Source: Candidatus Woesearchaeota archaeon (GTDB lineage: Archaea; Nanobdellota; Nanobdellia; Woesearchaeales; JAHWIC01). Taken from it: a DNA stretch of 64,000 bases. The translations under genes were made by a program, and so were the position numbers. The DNA lies in NCBI GenBank assembly GCA_019322485.1, contig JAHWIK010000002.1, positions 1 to 64,000 of the forward strand. The letters run 5' to 3'. The notes beneath the pieces are model-generated. The model worked only from the letters and a program-made list of their open reading frames with translations. It ran no database searches and had not been told where the DNA came from. Below, piece after piece: positions 58,364 to 64,000 of the stretch (position 1 is the stretch's first letter; every line of letters starts with the position of its first letter).

Positions 58364-59276
58364 TTTCAATTAATCTTCCTATTAAATCTAATTCAGCAGC
58401 AAGGTTTTTATCAGACTTAAAACCCAATAATACTGCAACATTATCATTGTTAAGAATGGGGTAATCACTTGTTGGGACAATTGCAATATTTTCTATCCCT
58501 GCCTTCCCACCTAACTCGTCGCTATCAGTCAACTCATTTAGCAGCAAACAGGCAAACTTCTCATTTTTTCTAAGTTTATCTTGATAAATAGGTATGTAAG
58601 CTATAACTGTATTATCTGTTGACCTATCCTGATAAACCTTAACAGCAATATCAGAATTACTTATTTCGTCCTTCAGTTTTTTATCAGATAAATCGCTTCT
58701 TACGAGAATCCTTTCTGGCAGCAATACCTTCTTTGCACCAAGGTCTTCGTGTGTATTGATATCGAGGCAAACCTGCCTGTTAAGGTTAGGTTTTATCTCA
58801 GGGTCATTCTTGTCTCCAACTATTAACTCATTTCCGTGCTTAACGAACTTTAGTTCTATCTTCCTATCTAGCTCTTTTTCATCCCCTTTGGTTCTGAACC
58901 TCGGTTTTAACAAGCCTCCGCTAAACACAACTGAATTATCGCCAGTAAAAATATACCTTCTTCGCAGGCTTTCGGGGGGGTTCTCATTTTCTAATTGGTC
59001 AAAAACAGTCACCCTTCCATTGCTAATGTTAAATGTAAATCCCAAGGTATCTATGCCTGGCTCATACACGATATTAACAAAAGCAGGGAATAATGCCTCT
59101 ATAGTTGTCCCGCTGTAGATTGCAAGATAACTTTTCTCAAACCCCCTGTCAGTATGTAGGTACCCGGTTATAATGCCTGTTACACTTAAAAGAGCAAAAA
59201 TAACCAAAGCCATCACAAACGGCGGCTCAGTAACTAGCTCAGCTATTGTACCTCTTTTTGAACAAAATAATTTCAT
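58338..59276 (-). CDS. Pilin-like anchored protein 5
   Basis: A 312-residue protein. The N-terminus MKLFCSKRG is followed by TIAELVTEPPFVMALVIFAL, giving Glu at +4 and a hydrophobic helix. The ectodomain is beta-rich and mostly polar, with a few cysteines. ATG at 59276 follows an AGGATTC and a TATA-like stretch 59286-59303, so a secondary promoter is possible. Overlaps the next gene by 26 bases. Confidence 0.6.
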   Translation of the reverse strand: MKLFCSKRGTIAELVTEPPFVMALVIFALLSVTGIITGYLHTDRGFEKSYLAIYSGTTIEALFPAFVNIVYEPGIDTLGFTFNISNGRVTVFDQLENENPPESLRRRYIFTGDNSVVFSGGLLKPRFRTKGDEKELDRKIELKFVKHGNELIVGDKNDPEIKPNLNRQVCLDINTHEDLGAKKVLLPERILVRSDLSDKKLKDEISNSDIAVKVYQDRSTDNTVIAYIPIYQDKLRKNEKFACLLLNELTDSDELGGKAGIENIAIVPTSDYPILNNDNVAVLLGFKSDKNLAAELDLIGRLIENAIKEYYS

Positions 59277-59311
59277 AAGAATCCTTTTGCAAACCAAATT
59301 TAAATATCTTT

Positions 59312-59794
59312 TTATTTATCTGATATAATTATGCTATTTTCTCGATTTACTATCCTTACTACAGTCTTGTCTCCCCTAAGCTCTCTTTCAGTGCTTTGCC
59401 CTATCTCAACCCCGCTGTTCTCAAAATAATGTCCAGGGTCCCCTTGTTTTACAATATAGCCAAATTTGATGCATTCTATACGCACCCCATTTTTCTTATA
59501 CGTACAGATGCATGCCTCTTTACCGCAGGCATCTGGTCCCTCTGTCTTTGCCCACATCGCAATGTTGTAATTGCTTCCAAAAACAGGCACCTCTATATCC
59601 TCATTTTCCTGGCTTATCTTATTTATTTCAGCAGCTATCCTCTGTAAGTCCCTTGAGGCCAAAGAAGGGGACCTAATAACAAATAGACTGCAGGCAACAG
59701 CAATAACTCCAAGAAGGATAAAAAAAGCAATTATCTGGGGGATAAGTGCAATAAGCTTTTCCCACGCAATCAGAACTCCCTTTTTGTTCCGCAT
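59312..59794 (-). CDS. Pilin-like anchored protein 4
   Basis: A 160-residue protein starting MRNKKG followed by VLIAWEKLIALIPQIIAFFI, with Glu at +6 and a long hydrophobic segment. The small ectodomain has four or more cysteines (GPDACGKEACICTYKKNGV, RIECIKFG), probably disulfides. ATG at 59794 is one base after the preceding stop. Confidence 0.62.
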   Translation of the reverse strand: MRNKKGVLIAWEKLIALIPQIIAFFILLGVIAVACSLFVIRSPSLASRDLQRIAAEINKISQENEDIEVPVFGSNYNIAMWAKTEGPDACGKEACICTYKKNGVRIECIKFGYIVKQGDPGHYFENSGVEIGQSTERELRGDKTVVRIVNRENSIIISDK

Positions 59795-59795
59795 C

Positions 59796-60110
59796 CTATT
59801 TTATCTCACAACACTTTTTATCACAATCAGTCCATTTCTCACCAACAGGGTAGACCTCGCGCCAGTCTTCTGGACAAGGGTCAACACACTTACGCGTTCC
59901 AGCTGTCAAGAACGTAACACACTTTGTTCCACGCGCAGCTTCTCCAGCATCTTCTCCTATTCTAAAGAATTCCTTCGCAGTTCTTGTGATGTTGTCTCTA
60001 AATACAAAAGACAAAACAACTAAAACAATTAGGGCCAAGACTGCCACGACAACCATCTGTAAGGATAACATCCCTTTCTTTTTCATAAGATATTTCTTTG
60101 AATTGTTCAT
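59796..60110 (-). CDS. Pilin-like anchored protein 3, small Cys-rich
   Basis: A 104-residue protein: MNNSKKYLMKKKG, then MLSLQMVVVAVLALIVLVVL (Gln at +5), a short helical stretch and a compact six-cysteine tail (GTKCVTFLTAGTRKCVDPCP, then WTDCDKKCCEIK). This is the closest of the set to a typical short pilin. The ATG at 60110 is chosen; 60086 and 60158 are alternatives. It is the best candidate for a major subunit. Confidence 0.62.
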   Translation of the reverse strand: MNNSKKYLMKKKGMLSLQMVVVAVLALIVLVVLSFVFRDNITRTAKEFFRIGEDAGEAARGTKCVTFLTAGTRKCVDPCPEDWREVYPVGEKWTDCDKKCCEIK

Positions 60111-60138
60111 ATTTAAATTTTTTGATAAGTTTATCTTA

Positions 60139-60795
60139 TTATTGGAATATAACAGCAATAACGCCTTCAGTTATTCCATTCTGCACCTGCTGCAGGGTTA
60201 TATCGCCGACTATAATCCCGGTAAGAGAAAGCCTATGGCTGTACATAAACCTGCTGGGGTCATCATTAATCTCATCCATATAAATGCCCTCTCCAACCTT
60301 CCTAAAAATAAATCTCTTTGACTTGGTATAACTTTTGTCATTGCCAGAGATTATATTCGTAGCAGGCATCTTGGCTTTCCAGTCCTCATCAACAAATATG
60401 TAAACCTTATACTCCTCATCAATTACCCTTTCTGCAATATAGATATCCATTATTCCGTCATTAGGGTCCATCTCAGAAGAAATCCTAAGTATCACTCTGC
60501 CATTTTGGACGCATTCCTTCTTAAAATATTTCCCATAACAATAACCTTCGTAAAGGAAGGATGTCGTTGTTCCGTCTATGTCCAGATAAAAGTCGTCTCC
60601 AGCATCAAAGCCCTGCCCCTTTGTGACATCATCAACACTTATTACCATCGCTTCCTTTTCCTTAGAAACCCATGTCTTAGGGTCATCGCTGTATGGAAGA
60701 ACCTTTGGCCTTGATGTGATGGTTGTGATTGTAATTATAGCTAAACCTGTTAAAACAATTATTGCAGATATTACTAATAGTATCTTCTTGTTCAT
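60139..60795 (-). CDS. Membrane-anchored protein of the pilin-like operon (no KKG motif)
   Basis: A 218-residue protein with an N-terminal signal-anchor (MNKKILLVISAIIVLTGLAI) but no clear Gly cleavage site, the exception in the operon. The ectodomain is beta-rich (AMVISVDDVTKGQGFDAGDD and onward) with two cysteines near the middle. ATG overlaps the stop of the 1067-residue gene by ATGA. Confidence 0.6.
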   Translation of the reverse strand: MNKKILLVISAIIVLTGLAIITITTITSRPKVLPYSDDPKTWVSKEKEAMVISVDDVTKGQGFDAGDDFYLDIDGTTTSFLYEGYCYGKYFKKECVQNGRVILRISSEMDPNDGIMDIYIAERVIDEEYKVYIFVDEDWKAKMPATNIISGNDKSYTKSKRFIFRKVGEGIYMDEINDDPSRFMYSHRLSLTGIIVGDITLQQVQNGITEGVIAVIFQ

Positions 60796-63700
60796 CTTTC
60801 TACAGGCTCTTTTAATTTATTTTCCTGCGATTCGGTCAGCCCGGTATTTGCTATTGGGACAACTTGGTCTGGAACGCATCCAGAGACCATGCCAATAGCT
60901 TCCTCAGCAGCTATAGCAACTGCCCCAACACCAGTAAGCGCTAACCAATTTGGAAGCTCATCACAAGGGATTCCCTGCATATCATAAGCAGGCCATTTTG
61001 CATACCTGGCAAGCTCCTCTTCCAAAAATCCTGTGGCAAGCCCTACAATAGCTGTTCCTATGGGGGCAGCAGTGCCTCCTGTAAACACGGTTAATGCTAC
61101 AGCAGCTCCAATCTCTACTCCAGTTAATGCCCACCTTACTGTTTCCAGGTAAGGATAGTCATCAATGCAATAATTAGTGCCATTATTCCATCCCTCATAC
61201 CTCTGTATGTTGACAGTAATGCAGTCTGTTTTATAGCTTGGCTTAAGGAATACATTGTTTTCAGGAGCAACCATCTCTCCAGTAAAGAACGGAACATAGT
61301 CAGTAGCAATGAAATCAATCATCCAGTCAGTTGTATCTCTCTGCAGGCAAGACTTTTGGACATCCTTTGTAATAAGGTAAGGATAATAATATTCCCAGGA
61401 TACAGTAGGTATAAAATTTTCAACTACCTCTCCGCCTATTCGCACTGACTCTTTTATATCAGCATAAGGTGTCATACGAACTATGTCCATATAAAATTGA
61501 ACAACATCACATTTCTCCATTTCAGCAATTGCTTGCTCTTTGGTACGAATATCATCCAGGTTTCTAAGAAGTCCAGGGTATTTTTTCTTTTGTCTGACGC
61601 AGCTCTTTGAAATTAATTTTTTTGATAGGTCTATTGCATTTTTCTCAGTATAATTAAGGTATAGCTCAATAGCTACCTTTTTCTTTCCTATAGGAAGATG
61701 CTTTCGCAATACTGCTGCCTGGTCTAAGGCAGTTTCAATAACCCTTTTATCATCCTTCAATAGGTCACGATTCAAATCAATATTTTTTACCTCTATCGCA
61801 GGCATAGGTTTGTCTTTATCAAAATTAAAACTGTAATGTCCATAACCAACAGGCATTCTTGAGCATTCACAAAGCTCCCTCCTAAGAACCATATTTGCCT
61901 TGCATGGGCTTGCAACATAAAATCTATCTCCTTTATGTATTGACGGCGTTACAAGGAACGGTCTTAGCTCTTCAACCATATCATATGGCCTTGGTTCGCC
62001 AAGAGTGCCAGCTGCATCAAGACCAAAGGAATTAATCCCAACAGGCCGGAAAATCTCAGTTGCTGCTTCCGCTGACATACCTAAATAACCCACTACAGGT
62101 ATTATTCCTGCACGTGTTATAAGCTTCTTCATTCTGCTTGTTGTTGTGACCTCTTTTACCAGACTTGCCTCAACATCCTTAAGCCCTTTTGACATCCCCT
62201 TTGAGATTGCCTCAAGACCTTCCTCGCCAAGTTCCTCAGCAAACTCTCTGCCTTGTTTTATAGCCAAATCTGCAGCCTGCGAGTTCATGCTTCCTATCAT
62301 CCTGAATGCCTTTTCAGCAGACTCTCTTGCAATTTTCTCATTTATTCCCTCGCCTGTTTCGCTGGCAATTGCCTTAAATGCCTCTTTAGCTCCCCTTCTC
62401 CTAAAAAGAGCAGCCACAGTTTCCCTTGTCAAGCTAAAGGCAGCTTCCTCAGCAGCATCCTTTGCTGCTTTTTCAAAAGGCTCCATAATCTGGTTTCTAA
62501 CCTTTTTAATTGACAGCTCTAACAAAACATCCTCTGAACCAGGCGGCACCACAATTGGTGAAGCAGCTGCCACCTTCTTGCCCAACAAATCAAGATTATC
62601 AGCACTAAAAACCTCTTTTCCCAAGCGTTCTGAGAGTGCTTCTCTCCCTTCTCTTGTAAGGGTTTGTGTTGTTGGCTCATAAAAATTCTTGTTTGATATT
62701 ATCCCTGCAAAAACATCATCAACCTGCTTAAGTAAGGGTTGTGCAACCTCTTCTGCTCCCTCTCCGATAGTATCTCTGAGTCCTTTCATTAACACATCCT
62801 TGCTTACATCAGCAACCTCTGCAGCAGTCCTTTTAGCAAACCTCTCCCCAAGTTCTTCAGCAGCCTGCTCAGCAGCTTCTTTTACTAACTTTTGTGTTCC
62901 GCGCTCAGCTAAATTTTGGCCAAACTCCTCAATGCCTTCTCTGACAGCTCTTTGGCTCAATTCCTGCGCTGCTTCTGTCGCACTTCTCTTAAATATGCGG
63001 ACAAACGCAGCCTTTGCTCCCTTGCCAAGTCCCTTTCCAATAAGAGGGACCACATCCAAAACAGCAAAGCCAACAATCAATCCTACATTAACCATTGAAA
63101 GTGTATCAACATGCCAGAATTTCTCCTTTCCTTGCGGAAATCCCTGAAAATAAGCAACCCATCTAGGCTGGTTATATGAGGAAATCCATCTCAATGGATT
63201 AAGATGGGAACGCTCGTCCTTGGATATGCGCTGCATAAGCTCGAAACCAGCAACCTCGCATTCCAATTTGCCAAACTGCTGCACATTAGGGCAGAAATTC
63301 CTCCTAGCTGCCTCCCCCTCCACAAAGAAAACCTGGTTATCTCCTGCATTATCGCCGCACATATAAAATTCAGAAGCTCCTTTTATTGGGTTTCCTATCT
63401 CCCATCTGTATTCCTGCAAATCAAGATAGCCCCAACCAGCTAAATCAGAACCAAGCTCACCAGATTCTGCAAGAGCCTTTCTGAATTCTTTATTTGTTAT
63501 GCTAAGTCCTTTAGGAACAGTAATATTGCTGCAATAAACATTCTCAAAATTATTGCCCTCAAACCTTTTCCAGCAGAAGATTGTCTCTTTTACTAGCTGC
63601 TCAAGCGCTTTCTTCTTATCTGTGTTTAAAGCGACTGGCTTTGCCCCAGCATCAAAGCACCTTACATCAACATTTCCATAAGAAACTCCGTCAGCCCCCT

Positions 63701-63995
63701 TTTGCGTCCTACCTTCTTCCGGGCATCTACTCCAATTATAATCTCCCAATGCAACTATATCTGCAGCGCAAGCCAATGCCTTCATCGAGCTATCAGCATC
63801 TGCTTCTTGTCCTGTCAGCTGTTTATCATAAGGCACAAACTCCCCTGTTGTTGGCCCAAATCCAGTCCTATTTTCTACTTTTGACATATAATACTCCCTA
63901 GTAAGCCTGACCACACCACCGGCAAAAACAAGAAGCACTAAAGCAAGTATTGCAAGCACCATTTGAGTCATTGTAAGGAAGCCTTTCTTTTTCAT
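60792..63995 (-). CDS. Pilin-like large protein 1 (1067 residues) with long helical region
   Basis: A 1067-residue protein starting MKKKG followed by FLTMTQMVLAILALVLLVFA. An N-terminal Cys-rich domain (about 40-290) is followed by a hydrophobic segment (about 305-325), then an Ala/Glu/Lys-rich helical region (about 335-640), another Cys-rich domain, and two weakly hydrophobic segments near the C-terminus (EIGAAVALTVFTGGTAAPIG; LTGVGAVAIAAEEAIG). The helical stretch is likely a coiled coil. No family recognised. The start is five bases from the right edge, so its promoter is outside the window. It heads the visible operon. Confidence 0.6.
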   Translation of the reverse strand: MKKKGFLTMTQMVLAILALVLLVFAGGVVRLTREYYMSKVENRTGFGPTTGEFVPYDKQLTGQEADADSSMKALACAADIVALGDYNWSRCPEEGRTQKGADGVSYGNVDVRCFDAGAKPVALNTDKKKALEQLVKETIFCWKRFEGNNFENVYCSNITVPKGLSITNKEFRKALAESGELGSDLAGWGYLDLQEYRWEIGNPIKGASEFYMCGDNAGDNQVFFVEGEAARRNFCPNVQQFGKLECEVAGFELMQRISKDERSHLNPLRWISSYNQPRWVAYFQGFPQGKEKFWHVDTLSMVNVGLIVGFAVLDVVPLIGKGLGKGAKAAFVRIFKRSATEAAQELSQRAVREGIEEFGQNLAERGTQKLVKEAAEQAAEELGERFAKRTAAEVADVSKDVLMKGLRDTIGEGAEEVAQPLLKQVDDVFAGIISNKNFYEPTTQTLTREGREALSERLGKEVFSADNLDLLGKKVAAASPIVVPPGSEDVLLELSIKKVRNQIMEPFEKAAKDAAEEAAFSLTRETVAALFRRRGAKEAFKAIASETGEGINEKIARESAEKAFRMIGSMNSQAADLAIKQGREFAEELGEEGLEAISKGMSKGLKDVEASLVKEVTTTSRMKKLITRAGIIPVVGYLGMSAEAATEIFRPVGINSFGLDAAGTLGEPRPYDMVEELRPFLVTPSIHKGDRFYVASPCKANMVLRRELCECSRMPVGYGHYSFNFDKDKPMPAIEVKNIDLNRDLLKDDKRVIETALDQAAVLRKHLPIGKKKVAIELYLNYTEKNAIDLSKKLISKSCVRQKKKYPGLLRNLDDIRTKEQAIAEMEKCDVVQFYMDIVRMTPYADIKESVRIGGEVVENFIPTVSWEYYYPYLITKDVQKSCLQRDTTDWMIDFIATDYVPFFTGEMVAPENNVFLKPSYKTDCITVNIQRYEGWNNGTNYCIDDYPYLETVRWALTGVEIGAAVALTVFTGGTAAPIGTAIVGLATGFLEEELARYAKWPAYDMQGIPCDELPNWLALTGVGAVAIAAEEAIGMVSGCVPDQVVPIANTGLTESQENKLKEPVER

Positions 63996-64000
63996 TTTAT

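Overview
This window is archaeal chromosome, AT-rich, most likely from a DPANN lineage of the Woesearchaeota type (the domain is firm, the phylum is an inference). Archaeal markers are spread across its length: a DRG-family GTPase, aIF5B, an MBF1-like factor, RadB, RadA, RPA, archaeal-type uS2, DUF371, a PUA protein and a TRAM protein. Many genes have a TATA-like box about 25-30 bases before the start codon (apparently leaderless mRNAs); others have GGTGA-type ribosome binding sites. I found no tRNA, rRNA, CRISPR array or insertion sequence.

Layout. 1-5009: translation and information genes (DRG GTPase, ATP-dependent asparagine-synthase-like amidotransferase, DUF371, PUA, aIF5B, MBF1). 5087-9029: a GT-C transferase and two processive family-2 glycosyltransferases for cell-surface glycans. 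9453-10160: radB. 10208-33621: a large acyl-CoA and lipid block: biotin-dependent acyl-CoA carboxylase in three separate subunits plus biotin ligase, hot-dog thioesterase, FabZ-like dehydratase, three thiolases, an HMG-CoA synthase homologue, two DUF35 proteins (one fused to DUF362), two CoA-transferase pairs, an FMN-dependent NPD/FabK-like oxidoreductase, a FabG-like reductase, acyl-CoA dehydrogenase with EtfB and a ferredoxin-fused EtfA, two PlsC acyltransferases and GpsA. 34351-35481: dxr, the committed step of the bacterial MEP isoprenoid pathway. 35482-36075: uS2. 36283-50688: one 4801-residue surface protein, followed upstream by its AbrB-like partner. 51199-56004: ThpR, TRAM, RadA, a small conserved protein, a YdjM-like membrane protein and RPA. 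56057-63995: an eight-gene operon of membrane-anchored proteins, seven with type IV pilin-like N-termini.

How the genes may work together. The acyl-CoA block has every reaction type needed for a CoA-based (ACP-free) chain-building cycle: condensation, keto reduction, dehydration and enoyl reduction. It is followed directly by acyltransferases and a G3P dehydrogenase that would make bacterial-type sn-glycerol-3-phosphate ester lipids. Together with dxr this suggests an archaeon with a bacterial-style lipid toolkit, next to an archaeal HMGCS-thiolase-DUF35 module in which the thiolase has lost its nucleophilic cysteine (Asp81).

Other unusual items. The giant protein has a Russian-doll architecture: seven-bladed propellers inserted into LamG domains, which are themselves inserted into Ig-like domains. 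Seven degenerate 20-bp direct repeats lie between the TATA box and start of the AbrB gene. A two-copy structured element (33656-33775 and 52363-52469) has a compensatory base-pair change. The uS2 leader carries a hairpin that includes its own Shine-Dalgarno sequence.
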